From NCBI RefSeq assembly GCF_008632075.1, contig NZ_VWVM01000010.1, positions 1-64,000 of the forward strand: a stretch of 64,000 nt of DNA, given 5' to 3'. Source of the DNA: Candidatus Pantoea gossypiicola. Lineage in GTDB: Bacteria; Pseudomonadota; Gammaproteobacteria; Enterobacterales; Enterobacteriaceae. This document shows positions 39,102-50,285 of this stretch, piece by piece (the stretch's first letter is position 1; each line of letters starts with the position of its first letter). The position numbers and the translations under genes were made by a program. The notes below the pieces were generated by a model, which had not been told where the DNA came from, searched no databases, and saw nothing but the letters and a program-made list of their open reading frames with translations.

Positions 39102-40023
39102 TATCCAGCAGCGTTAAGCCTTCTGATTCCGGTGCTATCTGTCCGATGCAGGTATAAGGCACGCCCAGATGCCCCAGCGCCACATCCAGCGCGCCGCGAT
39201 TCACTTCCGGCACGGTAAAGCAGAGTTCGTAATCTTCTCCGCCACTCAGCGCCCAGCGCAACACCTGCTCTGGGTCGAAATGGTCGCGCAGCGCCGCCGA
39301 CAGCGGCAACGCATCCAGGTTAAGCCGTGCGCCACAGCCGCTGACTTTCAGCACGTGGCCGAGATCGGAAATCAAGCCATCGGAAAGGTCCACGGCTGAA
39401 GAGGCCAGCGAACGCAGTGCCTGGCCCTGCAGAATGCGCGGCATTGGGCGCAGATGCCGTTTAATCAGCGCCTCATGCACCGCCGGATCGCTGATGCGAC
39501 AGTGATGCTGCAACAGCGCCAGACCCGCCGCGCTGTCACCCAGCGTGCCGGTCACGTAGATCCAGTCGCCCGGCTTCGCACCGGAGCGTTTCAGGGCGCG
39601 GCCCTGCGGCACCAGACCGTGAATCGCCAGCGTCAGGCTCAGCGGGCCGCGGGTCGTGTCACCGCCCACCAGCTGCATATCGTAATATTCCAGCAGTTCA
39701 AACAGGCTTTCGCTAAAGGCGGAGAGCCAGCTCTCATCGACCTGCGGTAGCGTTAAGGCCAGCGTCAGCCACGCGGGATCGGCACCCATGGCAGCAAGAT
39801 CGCTAAGATTCACAGCCAGAGCTTTGTAGCCCAGATCGGCAGGATGGATATCCCGTAAGAAGTGCACACCCGCGACCAGGGTATCGGTGCTGATCGCCAG
39901 CGTCTGTTTTTCCGGCACGCTAAGTAACGCACAATCGTCACCGATGCCAAGTTCGACATCACGGCGGCTGCGTGTTCTGCGGTTGAAGTAGCGTGCGATG
40001 AGTTCAAATTCACCACAAGACAT
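39046..40023 (-). CDS. thiL: Thiamine-monophosphate kinase ThiL
   Basis: ThiL phosphorylates thiamine monophosphate to the cofactor thiamine diphosphate, in the cytosol. The 325 residues equal E. coli and belong to the PurM/AIR-synthase-like family. Key motifs are GIGDDCALL (metal/ATP), [27 protein letters not shown] and [10 protein letters not shown]. The gene lies 55 bp downstream of nusB, but an intrinsic terminator fills that gap, so coupling to the rib-nusB genes is limited. Confidence 0.96.
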   Translation of the reverse strand: MSCGEFELIARYFNRRTRSRRDVELGIGDDCALLSVPEKQTLAISTDTLVAGVHFLRDIHPADLGYKALAVNLSDLAAMGADPAWLTLALTLPQVDESWLSAFSESLFELLEYYDMQLVGGDTTRGPLSLTLAIHGLVPQGRALKRSGAKPGDWIYVTGTLGDSAAGLALLQHHCRISDPAVHEALIKRHLRPMPRILQGQALRSLASSAVDLSDGLISDLGHVLKVSGCGARLNLDALPLSAALRDHFDPEQVLRWALSGGEDYELCFTVPEVNRGALDVALGHLGVPYTCIGQIAPESEGLTLLDNGKPATFHHKGFDHFDTK

Positions 40024-40049
40024 AATTGCGTTCCGCTTGACTCTTCATG

Positions 40050-40076
40050 AAAAAAGGCCGGCAAGCCGGCCTTTTT
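40050..40076 (-). terminator. Intrinsic terminator between nusB and thiL
   Basis: AAAAAGGCCGGC-aa-GCCGGCCTTTTT starts 3 bp past the nusB stop. The minus strand ends in a T run, and the structure is nearly symmetrical. Confidence 0.8.
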
Positions 40077-40078
40077 GT

Positions 40079-40498
40079 TTATTTGCGATGGGGTCGAATT
40101 TGTGGCCCGGCTTTATCCAGTACGCCGTTAACAAATTTATGACTGTCTTCGGCACCGAAGACTTTCGCCAGCTCAATCCCTTCGTTGATGGCCACTTTAT
40201 AGGGCACATCATCACGTTTGCTCAGCTCATACAGCGAGATGCGCAGGATCGCTTTTTCTACCTGGCCCAGCTCTTCAAGCTGACGCGACAGGTAGGGCTT
40301 CATCAGTCCATCCAGATACGCACTGTTGGTCGCCACACCGGACAGCAGTTCGCGGAAATAGGTAATGTCGACGTCTTTGACGTCCTGTTCCGCCAGAAAC
40401 TGGTATTCCACATCGGCAATGTCATTATTCGACAACTGCCAGGAGTAAAGCGCCTGAACAGCGCACTCACGGGCGCGACGACGAGCAGCAGGTTTCAC
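40079..40498 (-). CDS. nusB: Transcription antitermination factor NusB
   Basis: NusB binds boxA RNA with ribosomal protein S10 (NusE) to form antitermination complexes on rRNA operons. The 139 residues equal E. coli and are all-helical. The Arg-rich start [23 protein letters not shown] contacts RNA, and [18 protein letters not shown] closes the protein. It lies 19 bp downstream of ribH in the usual ribD-ribH-nusB order. Confidence 0.97.
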   Translation of the reverse strand: MKPAARRRARECAVQALYSWQLSNNDIADVEYQFLAEQDVKDVDITYFRELLSGVATNSAYLDGLMKPYLSRQLEELGQVEKAILRISLYELSKRDDVPYKVAINEGIELAKVFGAEDSHKFVNGVLDKAGPQIRPHRK

Positions 40499-40517
40499 AA
40501 AATTCCCCTTACAAAAA

Positions 40518-40988
40518 TCAGGCTTTAATGGCTTTCAATACGTTAATCATTTCGAGCGCAGTCAGCGCCGCTTCAGCACCTTTGTTACCCGCTTTGGTGC
40601 CGGCACGCTCAATAGCCTGCTCGATGCTTTCAGTGGTCAGCACGCCGAACGCGACAGGAATGTCGCTGTTCATGGCAACGCTGGCGATACCGGAGCTGGC
40701 TTCACCCGCCACATATTCGAAGTGCGCAGTGCCACCACGAATAACGGTGCCGAGTGCGATAATCGCATCATGTTTGCCAGAGTTCGCCAGCGCACGTGCT
40801 GCCAGCGGCAGTTCGTAAGCACCCGGCACCCAGACAACGGTGATATTTTCATCTTTGACCTGGCCGATACGTTTCAGGGCATCAACTGCGCCATCCAGCA
40901 GGCTGTCATTAATGAAGTTGTTAAAACGCGCGATGACGATGGCAACATTGGCCTCAGGCGTTGCAACAGCAGCTTCGATAACTTTCAT
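40518..40988 (-). CDS. ribH: 6,7-dimethyl-8-ribityllumazine synthase
   Basis: RibH (ribE in E. coli) condenses the pyrimidine intermediate with dihydroxybutanone phosphate in riboflavin synthesis, as a 60-mer capsid or smaller assembly. The 156 residues start [18 protein letters not shown] at 40988 with AAGGAT upstream; the 18 earlier codons are rejected. Motifs: [26 protein letters not shown], and [19 protein letters not shown] with the catalytic His. It lies 90 bp after ribD. Confidence 0.96.
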   Translation of the reverse strand: MKVIEAAVATPEANVAIVIARFNNFINDSLLDGAVDALKRIGQVKDENITVVWVPGAYELPLAARALANSGKHDAIIALGTVIRGGTAHFEYVAGEASSGIASVAMNSDIPVAFGVLTTESIEQAIERAGTKAGNKGAEAALTALEMINVLKAIKA

Positions 40989-41078
40989 ACTTATCCTTTC
41001 AGGGGTTTGGTTGGCCCCGCGCAGGGGGGCGGATTCTATCATACTCTTAGGCGGCGTGCTCTCGCTTTTCCGGGCATG

Positions 41079-42179
41079 CTATTGCGGTGTCAGGGTCAGA
41101 CGTAAATCGTCACCGACCTGCCGGACATCGCTGAAACGGAATGCAGGCGCGTCAGCCAGCTGGCTGAGCCCCGGCAGCTGACACAGGCCGCGTCCTTCAT
41201 GGCCTAACAGCTTAGGTGCCAGATAAACGATCAGTTCATCCACCAGCCCGGCCTGTAACAGGGCACCAGCCAGCGTGGCACCGGCTTCAACCCAGACGCT
41301 GTTAATCTGTCGCTGTCCCAGCAGCATCATCATCGCCACCAGGTCCAGGTGCTGTTCGCGCAGCGGAACGGCGATTTGCGTGACGTCGGCGGGCCAGGGC
41401 TGCTGATCCGGCTGATGGCGCATCAGCCAGGTTTCGCCAGGCTGTGAGATGAGCCGATGCTGCGGCGTCACGCGATTCTGGCTGTCGATAATCACACGTA
41501 CCGGCTGACGCAGTTGCTGCTCATCAACCAGAGCCTGGCTGTCAGTATTAAGTTCAGACCAGCGCACTGTCAGCGAGGGATCGTCCGCCAGTACCGTGGC
41601 GCTGCTGCTGAGAATGGCGGCGCTTTGCGCCCGCAGACGCTGCACATCACGGCGGGCAGCCTCAGAGGTGATCCACTGACTCTCGCCGCTGGCCATGGCG
41701 GTCCGGCCATCCAGCGACGCGCCAAGTTTGAGCTGAATCCAGGGAAAGCCAGTGCGCATCCGCTTGAGGAAGCCGCGATTCACGGCTTCGGTTTCCTGCA
41801 TCATCAAACCATGGCTGACGTCAATGCCCGCCTGATGCAGACGGTGCAGCCCGCGACCCGCGACCTGCGGATTCGGGTCCTGCATGGCGGCCACGACCCG
41901 CTTCACACCGGCGGCGATCAGCGCATCACAGCAGGGGGGTGTGCGGCCATGATGACTGCACGGTTCGAGCGTGACATAGGCAGTTGCGCCACGCGCTTTC
42001 TCATCAGCCATGCGCAGCGCGTGGACTTCAGCATGCGGTTCACCGGCGCGCTGGTGCCAGCCCTCACCCACGACTTCGCCATCGCGCACAATCACGCAGC
42101 CGACATTCGGGTTCGGCATGGTCGTAAAACGGCCGCGTCGCGCCAGCTCCAGCGCGCGCGCCATATAGCGTTCATCCAT
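41079..42179 (-). CDS. ribD: Riboflavin biosynthesis deaminase/reductase RibD
   Basis: RibD performs the second and third steps of riboflavin synthesis: deamination of the GTP-derived pyrimidine, then side-chain reduction with NADPH. The 366-residue protein has an N-terminal zinc deaminase (1-145) with GEPHAEVHAL and PCSHHGRTPPCC. The C-terminal reductase (146-366) begins PWIQLKLGASLDGRTAM. It begins 3 bp after nrdR, a standard nrdR-ribD-ribH-nusB arrangement. Confidence 0.97.
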   Translation of the reverse strand: MDERYMARALELARRGRFTTMPNPNVGCVIVRDGEVVGEGWHQRAGEPHAEVHALRMADEKARGATAYVTLEPCSHHGRTPPCCDALIAAGVKRVVAAMQDPNPQVAGRGLHRLHQAGIDVSHGLMMQETEAVNRGFLKRMRTGFPWIQLKLGASLDGRTAMASGESQWITSEAARRDVQRLRAQSAAILSSSATVLADDPSLTVRWSELNTDSQALVDEQQLRQPVRVIIDSQNRVTPQHRLISQPGETWLMRHQPDQQPWPADVTQIAVPLREQHLDLVAMMMLLGQRQINSVWVEAGATLAGALLQAGLVDELIVYLAPKLLGHEGRGLCQLPGLSQLADAPAFRFSDVRQVGDDLRLTLTPQ

Positions 42180-42182
42180 ACT

Positions 42183-42632
42183 TTAATCCTGTAACCGGGC
42201 GATCTCTTCGCCAAAATCCCGGATATCTTCAAAGCTGCGGTAAACCGAGGCGAAGCGGATATAGGCCACCTTATCGAGTTTTTTCAGCTCATCCATCACC
42301 AGATTGCCAATCAGCTTACTGGGGATCTCACGTTCACCCGTGGCGCGCAGCTGCGTTTTAATATGGTTTACGGCGCTTTCCACCGCGTCAGCGCTGACCG
42401 GACGCTTCTCAAGCGCTTTCATCATCCCGCTGGCCATTTTGTCTTCATTGAAAGGCTCGCGCACATCATTGCTTTTCACCACGCGGGGCATCACCAGTTC
42501 CGCCACCTCAAAGGTGGTGAAGCGTTCATGACACATCAGACACTGGCGGCGGCGGCGCACCGAAGAGCCTTCACTAACCAGACGAGAATCAATCACTTTG
42601 GTGTCCACAGCGGAGCAGAATGGGCAATGCAT
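42183..42632 (-). CDS. nrdR: Transcriptional repressor NrdR
   Basis: NrdR represses ribonucleotide reductase operons by sensing dATP/ATP. The 149 residues have an N-terminal zinc ribbon (CPFC at 3-6 and CLMC at about 31-34) and an ATP-cone (about 49-139, with [14 protein letters not shown]). It begins the nrdR-ribD cluster, with 185 bp separating it from divergent kbp. NrdR boxes would be expected at nrd genes, which are not in this window. Confidence 0.97.
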   Translation of the reverse strand: MHCPFCSAVDTKVIDSRLVSEGSSVRRRRQCLMCHERFTTFEVAELVMPRVVKSNDVREPFNEDKMASGMMKALEKRPVSADAVESAVNHIKTQLRATGEREIPSKLIGNLVMDELKKLDKVAYIRFASVYRSFEDIRDFGEEIARLQD

Positions 42633-42817
42633 GACGTTTCCTGACGCGAGAGTGATGGGTCAGACAGTGTAGCGCGAACTGCGAATCAACAAAATCTCTT
42701 CGTGCCTTTCAGAGGATTCACCTCTCAGGATAAACGATGCTAAATTTCGCCTGCAGCAAAAGGGACTACGCTTTAAGGGCTGCAATTGAAATTTTCCACT
42801 AACACATTGGAGGTTGT

Positions 42818-43255
42818 ATGGGTCTGTTTAACTTTGTGAAAGAAGCGGGTGAAAAATTGTGGGATGCCGTGCATGGCGGTGATGACCAGAATAAAAAGCT
42901 GCAGGAGCACATCAACAAACTCGGATTACCCGACAGCGACAAAGTTGATGTCAAAGTGAATGGTGATACCGTCACGGTGACCGGCGATGGCCTCTCTCAG
43001 GAGCTGAAAGAGAAGATTCTGATCGCGGCAGGTAACGTGGCAGGCATCACGAAAGTGGAAGACAAGGTCACCGTGACAGACAGCGCGGCCGAGTCAGAGC
43101 TTTACACCGTGAAGAAAGGCGACACGCTGAGCGCTATTTCTAAACAGGTTTACGGCAACGCTAACGAATATAACAAGATTTTCGAAGCGAATAAGCCAAT
43201 GCTCACCCATCCTGATAAAATCTATCCTGGCCAGGTTTTACGTATTCCAAAATAA
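42818..43255 (+). CDS. kbp: BON/LysM-domain potassium-binding protein Kbp (YgaU)
   Basis: Kbp is a small cytoplasmic potassium-binding protein that helps growth at high external potassium. The 145 residues comprise an N-terminal stretch [18 protein letters not shown], a BON domain (about 25-90) and a C-terminal LysM domain (about 94-143, [18 protein letters not shown]). There is no signal peptide. E. coli carries this gene elsewhere; here it sits between nrdR and yajI. A leader of about 30 nt with GGAGG precedes the ATG. Confidence 0.93.
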   Translation: MGLFNFVKEAGEKLWDAVHGGDDQNKKLQEHINKLGLPDSDKVDVKVNGDTVTVTGDGLSQELKEKILIAAGNVAGITKVEDKVTVTDSAAESELYTVKKGDTLSAISKQVYGNANEYNKIFEANKPMLTHPDKIYPGQVLRIPK

Positions 43256-43271
43256 CGGACAAGGATAACTT

Positions 43272-43850
43272 ATGAGCAGGATGGTTTGGGTTCCGGTTGC
43301 GCTCTCTTTGGTGACGCTGAGCGGCTGCAGCAGCACGGCCAGCAATCCGCAGGTCAGAGAGTTGCATCAGGAAGTGAGTCAGCTTAATCAGCAGATGCAG
43401 CATCTGACCATGCAGGCCAGCGCGCTGGAAATTCAGGGGCAGCTTAACAGCCAGTTGCAGCAAGGTGCCTGGCTGGTGCCACAGGCGAACACGCCGGTAG
43501 CGTTGCAGACTCAGCTCGGCACGCTGCGACTGACGCTGTCCCCTGTCACTGCAGAAGCCAGCGGCTCGCGGGCAACCCTGACGGTGCGTTCAATGGACGA
43601 TCGGCCTTTGCCCGCCCTGCACGCGACGGTGATCTGGGGTGAACTCGATCCGGCGACCGGTAAACCACTGAGCAGTGATAGTCTGACTCAGACGGTTGCG
43701 GTGCCTGACTCACTGCTGCCGCAGCATTCGGCGAGTATCCCGCTTCGACTCAGCGGCCTGACCCCGGAGCAACTGGGTTATGTTCGTGTGCATAACGTGT
43801 CCGCTGACACCCCGTCCCAGACCTCCCCTGCGGCATCCGCTAACCCTTAG
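43272..43850 (+). CDS. yajI: DUF3251-family lipoprotein YajI
   Basis: YajI is an uncharacterised lipoprotein. The 192 residues have a lipoprotein signal ending LSGC (Cys19) followed by Ser, which favours outer-membrane sorting. A short coiled coil (about 28-65, NPQVRELHQEVSQLNQQMQHL) and a beta-rich DUF3251 domain follow. The C-terminal 20 residues are Pro/Ser/Ala-rich. It is 16 bp after kbp and closed by a bidirectional terminator; in E. coli the gene also neighbours nrdR. Confidence 0.9.
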   Translation: MSRMVWVPVALSLVTLSGCSSTASNPQVRELHQEVSQLNQQMQHLTMQASALEIQGQLNSQLQQGAWLVPQANTPVALQTQLGTLRLTLSPVTAEASGSRATLTVRSMDDRPLPALHATVIWGELDPATGKPLSSDSLTQTVAVPDSLLPQHSASIPLRLSGLTPEQLGYVRVHNVSADTPSQTSPAASANP

Positions 43851-43859
43851 CCGTGGTGC

Positions 43860-43896
43860 AAAAAAAACGGGCAGCCAAAAGGCTGCCCGTTTTTAT
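43860..43896. terminator. Bidirectional terminator between yajI and secF
   Basis: AAAAACGGGCAGCC-aaaa-GGCTGCCCGTTTTT has a 14-bp perfect stem. It closes the convergent kbp-yajI and queA-tgt-yajC-secD-secF units. Confidence 0.93.
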
Positions 43897-43909
43897 TTCT
43901 GACGCGTGA

Positions 43910-44878
43910 TTAAGGCAGGATAGAAGGCTGATCGGCGCCCTCTTTCTCAACCTTCTGCACCAGCATATGTTCACGCTTCATGCCCAGCTTCAGCGCCAGC
44001 GCCGAAGAGACATAAATGGATGAAATCGTACCAATCGTCACACCAATCAACATGGTCAGTGAGAAGCCTTTCAGCAGCGCACCACCAAAGATGAACAGGA
44101 TAAGGATCATCGCCAGTGTAGTCAGCGAGGTAATCAGGGTACGGCTTAACGTCTGGGTCAGTGATACGTTGGTAATATCGTAAGCGCTGCCGCGACGGAT
44201 CTTGCGGAAGTTTTCACGAATACGGTCAGAGACCACGATTTTATCGTTAAGCGAGTAGCCAATCACCGACATCAGTGAGGCAACAATCGTCAGGTCGATT
44301 TCAATGCGGAACAGCGCCAGCAGGCCGCAGGTGATGATCACGTCATGCGCCAGCGCCAGCACGGTACCCAGTGCCAGACGCCACTCAAAGCGGAAACCGA
44401 TATAGATCAGAATCGCAATCAGTGCAGACAACAGCGCCATCGCACCCGCCTGCGCCAGGTCGCTACCCACACTCGGGCCAACGAACTCAATGCGTTTAAC
44501 GGTCGCGTTTTGCTGCGTGGTCTGGTTGATCACCGACACCACTTTATTGCCTAACTCGGTACCTGCCGGGCCGGTAACCGGTGCCATACGCACCATCACG
44601 TCGCGGCTGCTGCCAAAGTTCTGCACCAGCGGCTCGTCAAAGCCCGCTTTCACCAGATCGCTGCGCAGCGTGTCGAGGTCGGCCGGTTTCTCCAGCGCGA
44701 TCTCAATCACCGTACCACCGGTGAAATCAAGGCCCCAGTTAAAACCACGCACGCCCACGATCGCAATCGCGGCCACAATCAGCAGTCCCGAAATGATGAA
44801 GGCCAGCTTATCCCAGCGCATAAAGTCGACGACTTTACGCCCGTGGTTTAACTGCTCAATGTTATATTCCTGTGCCAC
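43910..44878 (-). CDS. secF: Protein translocase subunit SecF
   Basis: SecF, with SecD and YajC, uses the proton-motive force to drive late steps of protein export. The 322 residues have six membrane helices and a periplasmic P4 domain, with signatures [16 protein letters not shown] and [23 protein letters not shown]. The start is GTG at 44878 ([15 protein letters not shown]), with GAGGAG six nt upstream. The frame is open 42 codons further, but those lie inside secD. E. coli secF has the same N-terminus. It lies 10 bp after secD. Confidence 0.96.
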   Translation of the reverse strand: MAQEYNIEQLNHGRKVVDFMRWDKLAFIISGLLIVAAIAIVGVRGFNWGLDFTGGTVIEIALEKPADLDTLRSDLVKAGFDEPLVQNFGSSRDVMVRMAPVTGPAGTELGNKVVSVINQTTQQNATVKRIEFVGPSVGSDLAQAGAMALLSALIAILIYIGFRFEWRLALGTVLALAHDVIITCGLLALFRIEIDLTIVASLMSVIGYSLNDKIVVSDRIRENFRKIRRGSAYDITNVSLTQTLSRTLITSLTTLAMILILFIFGGALLKGFSLTMLIGVTIGTISSIYVSSALALKLGMKREHMLVQKVEKEGADQPSILP

Positions 44879-44888
44879 AACGCACTCC

Positions 44889-46736
44889 TCAGATAGACAG
44901 CTTGTTGATGCGTTTGCCACCGTAAACCAGGTTAACAATGGCACGGGTACCGATAATCGCGGTGAACATTGAGGTCGCGATACCAATTGCGGTGGTAATC
45001 GCAAAGCCTTTAATCGAACCGGTGCCGACCGCGTAAAGAATGATAACTTTGATCAGGGTGGTCACGTTCGCATCGACAATACTGGAGAAGGCGCCTTTGT
45101 AGCCCTCATGTATTGCCTGCTGAACCGAGCGCCCGTTGCGCAGCTCTTCTTTAATACGTTCGTTAATCAGTACGTTGGCATCAACTGCCACCGCCAGGGT
45201 TAACACGATACCGGCAATACCCGGCATGGTCAGGGTCGCGCCAGGCAGCAGGGACATGATGCCGACAATGAGCACCAGGTTAACCAGCAGCGCACTCGTC
45301 GCAATCAGACCAAACTTCTTATAGAACACCACCATAAACAGGATCGACGCGAGCAGACCCCACAGGCAGGCTTCCAGACCCTGAGTAATGTTCTGCTGAC
45401 CCATGGTCGGCCCGATAGTACGCTCTTCCACAATCTGGATGGGCGCAATCAACGCACCGGCACGCAGCAGCAGCGATAGCTGACGCGCTTCGTTCGGGTT
45501 GTTGATACCGGTGATGCGGAAGCTGTTCCCCAGGCGAGACTGGATATTAGCGACGTTAATCACCTCTTCCTGTTTCACCAGAATGGAACGGCCATTAGCA
45601 TCTTTCTTACCGCTGTCCTTGTACTCCACAAACAGGGTCGCCATCGGCTTGCCGATGTTGTCCTTGGTGAAGTTGGACATGATGTTACCGCCTGCGCCAT
45701 CCAGTGAAATGTTCACCTGGGGCTGGTTGTACTCATCCATGCTGGAGGTCGAGTCAGTGATATGGTCACCGGTCAGAATCACCCGCTTGTAGAGCACGAC
45801 GGGCTGGCCGTCACGCATCTTTTTGACTTCGGAGTCACCCGGCACCCGGCCACTGGCCGCAGCAGTAGGATCCACGGTGGTGTTTACCAGACGGAATTCC
45901 AGCGTTGCGGTGGCACCCAGAATCTCTTTGGCGCGCGCCGTATCCTGAATACCCGGCAGCTCAACCACAATACGATCGGCCCCCTGACGCTGAACCAGCG
46001 GTTCCGCCACGCCCAGCTGGTTCACACGGTTACGCAGAATCGTGATGTTCTGCTGAACCGCATATTCACGCGCTTCGCTGAGACGGGCATCGCTCATGGT
46101 GGCACGCATTGCATCGCTGCCGCTGCTGTTGATCACCAGATCCTGATGACGGGAACTCAGCCAGGAGATCGCGGCATCGCGGCTGGCGGCGTCACGGAAA
46201 CGAATTTCCACGCCGTAGTTCGCGATTTTATTGACGTTGGTATAGGGGATATTTTTGGCGCGCAGGTCGCTACGCAGCGTATCAGCATTCTGCTCCTGCA
46301 GTTTGCTGAGTGCGGTGTCCATGTCCACTTCCATCAGGAAGTGCACGCCACCACGCAGATCAAGACCGAGTTTCATCGGTTCTGCTGACAGCATGGTCAG
46401 CCAGCGCGGCGTGGCAGGCGCGAGGTTGAGCGCCACGACGTAGTCTTCACCCAGCGCTTTCATGATCGCTTCACGGGCGCGTAACTGCACATCCGTATTG
46501 GCGAAGCGCGCGGTAATCGCACCATTTTCCAGCGCAACAGATTTGCTCTGGATATTGTCCTGTTTTAATGCGGACTGAATCTGATCCAGCGTCTGCTCAC
46601 TGGCGGCGCTTCCGCGCGCACCAGTGATTTGAACGGCCGGATCCTCACCATAGAGGTTGGGAAGCGCATAGAGCAGGCCGACGAGAATCACGACGACCAG
46701 CATCACATACTTCCACAAAGGATAACGGTTTAACAC
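44889..46736 (-). CDS. secD: Protein translocase subunit SecD
   Basis: SecD is the larger RND-type partner of SecF at the translocon. The 615 residues equal E. coli: one N-terminal helix (about 10-28, [21 protein letters not shown]), a large periplasmic P1 domain that grips emerging chains, and five C-terminal helices with [20 protein letters not shown]. The start is GTG at 46736 ([12 protein letters not shown]), with AAGGGAA at 8 nt; the longer frame upstream is unsupported. It follows yajC after 25 bp. Confidence 0.97.
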   Translation of the reverse strand: MLNRYPLWKYVMLVVVILVGLLYALPNLYGEDPAVQITGARGSAASEQTLDQIQSALKQDNIQSKSVALENGAITARFANTDVQLRAREAIMKALGEDYVVALNLAPATPRWLTMLSAEPMKLGLDLRGGVHFLMEVDMDTALSKLQEQNADTLRSDLRAKNIPYTNVNKIANYGVEIRFRDAASRDAAISWLSSRHQDLVINSSGSDAMRATMSDARLSEAREYAVQQNITILRNRVNQLGVAEPLVQRQGADRIVVELPGIQDTARAKEILGATATLEFRLVNTTVDPTAAASGRVPGDSEVKKMRDGQPVVLYKRVILTGDHITDSTSSMDEYNQPQVNISLDGAGGNIMSNFTKDNIGKPMATLFVEYKDSGKKDANGRSILVKQEEVINVANIQSRLGNSFRITGINNPNEARQLSLLLRAGALIAPIQIVEERTIGPTMGQQNITQGLEACLWGLLASILFMVVFYKKFGLIATSALLVNLVLIVGIMSLLPGATLTMPGIAGIVLTLAVAVDANVLINERIKEELRNGRSVQQAIHEGYKGAFSSIVDANVTTLIKVIILYAVGTGSIKGFAITTAIGIATSMFTAIIGTRAIVNLVYGGKRINKLSI

Positions 46737-46761
46737 GGCAGTTCCCTTAGGGAAGAAAGAA

Positions 46762-47093
46762 TTACAGCGCCTTGATAGTGCCTTTTGGCAGCACGGCAGC
46801 GACAAAATCACGTTTAATGACGACTTCATTGGTGTCATTCAGCGCGATAGCGACGTAGCCCGTGTCAGAGACTTTTGTGACGCGACCGACCAGGCCACCG
46901 CTGGTCAACACTTCATCGCCCTTTGAGATGGAATCCATCAGCTTCTTGTGCTCTTTCGCACGTTTCTGCTGCGGACGCAGGATCATGAAATAGAAAATCA
47001 GACCAAACACCACCAGCATGATCACCAGAGAATACGGACTTCCCTGAGACGGAGCGCCTGCTGCGGCCACGGCGTCAGAAATGAATAAGCTCA

Positions 47094-47094
<1 letters not shown>
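46762..47094 (-). CDS. yajC: Sec translocon accessory protein YajC
   Basis: YajC is a small inner-membrane subunit of the SecDF-YajC complex. The 110 residues have one membrane helix (about 19-37, [21 protein letters not shown]) and a basic cytosolic tail beginning [16 protein letters not shown]. Its start overlaps the tgt stop by one base (TAATG), coupling it to tgt in the queA-tgt-yajC-secD-secF operon. Confidence 0.97.
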
Positions 47095-48281
<1,187 letters not shown>

Positions 48282-48321
48282 TCAGTCGCATGACAGGCGA
48301 TTCCGGCTATCGGTTAATAAA

Positions 48322-49392
48322 TCAGTCGCCCACTTTTTCCAGCGGCGCCTGCGGATTTTTGCTGATAAACATCGCGTCTCCATAACTGAAGAAACGATAT
48401 TGCTCAGCCACGGCTGCGCGATACGCGGCCATGGTGTGCTGATAACCGGCAAACGCCGAGACCAGCATAATCAGTGTTGATTCAGGCAGATGGAAATTGG
48501 TAATCAGTGCATCGATCACCTGATACTCATAGCCCGGATAGATGAAAATCTGGGTATCGTCGAAGAACGGCGCAATCAGGGCATCCTGACTCGCTTTGGC
48601 GGCGCTCTCCAGTGAACGAACGGAAGTGGTGCCAACAGCAACCACCTTGTTGCCACGCGCTTTACAGGCCAGTACCGCGTCGACAACCTCCTGCGGCACT
48701 TCGGCATACTCCGCGTGCATGTGATGCTCTTCGATGGTTTCGACACGTACCGGCTGGAAGGTGCCTGCACCTACATGCAGCGTCACAAAGGCCATCTCAA
48801 TGCCCTTCTCTTTCAGCGCCTGCAGCAGCGGTTCATCGAAGTGCAGACCGGCGGTCGGGGCCGCGACGGCACCCGGACGGGCACTGTAAACCGTCTGGTA
48901 AAGCTCGCGATCCGCCTCTTCATCCGGACGGTCGATATAAGGCGGCAGAGGCATGTGGCCGACGCTGTTGAGGATGTCGAGCACAGCACGCTCATCATCA
49001 AACGCGATCTCAAACAGGGCATCGTGGCGTGCCACCATGGTCGCTTTCACGCTCTCATCTTCGCCCAGCAGCAGTTCTGCACCCGGCTTCGGCGCTTTTG
49101 AAGCGCGCACATGCGCCAGCACGCGCTTGTCGTCGAGCATCCGCTCCACCAGCATCTCGATTTTGCCGCCGCTGGCTTTACGGCCAAAGACGCGCGCCGG
49201 AATCACACGGGTGTTGTTGAACACCAGCAGATCGCCTGGATTCAGCTTATCCAGCACGTCGGTGAAAACACCGTGCGACAGCGCACCACTGGGACCGTCG
49301 AGCGACAGCAGACGACAGCCGCTGCGCTGCGCCTGGGGATAGTGAGCAATCAGGGATTCGGGCAGTTCAAAAGCAAAATCGGCGACACGCAT
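48322..49392 (-). CDS. queA: S-adenosylmethionine:tRNA ribosyltransferase-isomerase QueA
   Basis: QueA transfers and isomerises the ribosyl group of SAM onto preQ1-34 in tRNA, giving epoxyqueuosine. The 356 residues equal E. coli, starting [19 protein letters not shown] at 49392. Motifs: [40 protein letters not shown], and [18 protein letters not shown]. The frame is open 35 codons upstream, across the divergent acpH start, and those are rejected. It is the first gene of the queA-tgt-yajC-secD-secF operon. Confidence 0.97.
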   Translation of the reverse strand: MRVADFAFELPESLIAHYPQAQRSGCRLLSLDGPSGALSHGVFTDVLDKLNPGDLLVFNNTRVIPARVFGRKASGGKIEMLVERMLDDKRVLAHVRASKAPKPGAELLLGEDESVKATMVARHDALFEIAFDDERAVLDILNSVGHMPLPPYIDRPDEEADRELYQTVYSARPGAVAAPTAGLHFDEPLLQALKEKGIEMAFVTLHVGAGTFQPVRVETIEEHHMHAEYAEVPQEVVDAVLACKARGNKVVAVGTTSVRSLESAAKASQDALIAPFFDDTQIFIYPGYEYQVIDALITNFHLPESTLIMLVSAFAGYQHTMAAYRAAVAEQYRFFSYGDAMFISKNPQAPLEKVGD

Positions 49393-49484
49393 TGAAATGT
49401 TCTTTCTCAGGCAAAAACAGGCGGCACAGTTTAGCGGAAAACCGACCAATTCTGAACAACTGGCTGCGCAAAGGCAGTTCTGCC

Positions 49485-49490
49485 TATAAT
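49485..49490 (+). promoter_or_regulatory. -10 box abutting acpH
   Basis: A perfect TATAAT ends 5 bp before the acpH ATG (49496), so transcription would begin at or within the start codon. No good -35 is seen 17 bp upstream. Confidence 0.4.
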
Positions 49491-49495
49491 GCGGC

Positions 49496-50077
49496 ATGAA
49501 CTTCCTTGCTCATCTCCATCTGGCTAAGCTGGCCGACAGCTCCTTACTCGGCAATTTAATGGCCGATTTTGTGCGTGGCAACCCGCACCAGCACTGGTCC
49601 GCGCCTGTCGCAGACGGCATTCTGATGCATCGTCGCCTGGATGTGATGACCGATGCGCTGCCGGAAGTGCGCAGCGCCCGTCAGCTGTTTCGTGCGGAAA
49701 CCTATCGTGTGGCCCCGATTACGCTGGACGTCATCTGGGACCATTTTCTGGCACGCCACTGGCAGCAATTTACGCCCGACCAGACGCTGGTGCAGTTTTC
49801 TGCCACCGCCGAGCGCGAAATCCTGCCGCAGCTGGCCGACACGCCTTCTGAATTTCAGGCACTCAACGCGGTGATGTGGCGCGAGCGGTGGTTTGAGCAT
49901 TATGCCCAGCCTGCGCGGCTGGAGCGGGTGCTGCACGGCATGGCCAGCCGCCGTCCACGACTGGCGGCACTGTGCGACTCTTACCACGATTTCACGCAAC
50001 ATTATGATCAGCTGGAAGCGCTGTTTTTTGTTTTTTATCCGCGTTTAATGGCGCTGGCGACCAGCAGAACCCTCTAA
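49496..50077 (+). CDS. acpH: ACP phosphodiesterase AcpH
   Basis: AcpH removes the 4'-phosphopantetheine arm from acyl carrier protein, recycling holo-ACP to apo-ACP. The 193 residues equal E. coli. The HD-like metal site is visible in [37 protein letters not shown] and [13 protein letters not shown]. The gene is divergent from queA with a 103-bp spacer and lacks an obvious Shine-Dalgarno (CTATAATGCGGC precedes ATG). Confidence 0.93.
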   Translation: MNFLAHLHLAKLADSSLLGNLMADFVRGNPHQHWSAPVADGILMHRRLDVMTDALPEVRSARQLFRAETYRVAPITLDVIWDHFLARHWQQFTPDQTLVQFSATAEREILPQLADTPSEFQALNAVMWRERWFEHYAQPARLERVLHGMASRRPRLAALCDSYHDFTQHYDQLEALFFVFYPRLMALATSRTL

Positions 50078-50126
50078 AACCCGATCCTCTGCTGCCGGGC
50101 TGACGGACACGCGCTTTTACCTGATG

Positions 50127-50147
50127 AAAAAAGCCGGCCACCCGGCT
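50127..50147 (-). terminator. Orphan minus-strand intrinsic terminator
   Basis: The minus strand forms AGCCGG-gtgg-CCGGCT followed by TTTTTTC. No annotated minus-strand gene lies upstream of it before proY, 2.7 kb away, so it may end a small RNA or antisense transcript. The plus strand lacks the T run. Confidence 0.6.
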
Positions 50148-50285
50148 CAGCACCATCTTGCCATTGCTGCTTATCTGCGGCTTAATGAAGCCTTTCTTAA
50201 CAATAGTGAAGTCAATTTCACAGCCAGACCGCCTGTTCAGGCGCGCCTTCCGTTCGTTATGGCAAAAAAATCATAAGAGGAAAAG

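Noticed and set aside
41457..42194. 245-codon plus-strand frame opposite ribD
   Set aside because: Antisense shadow of ribD; Arg/His-rich composition and no start context.
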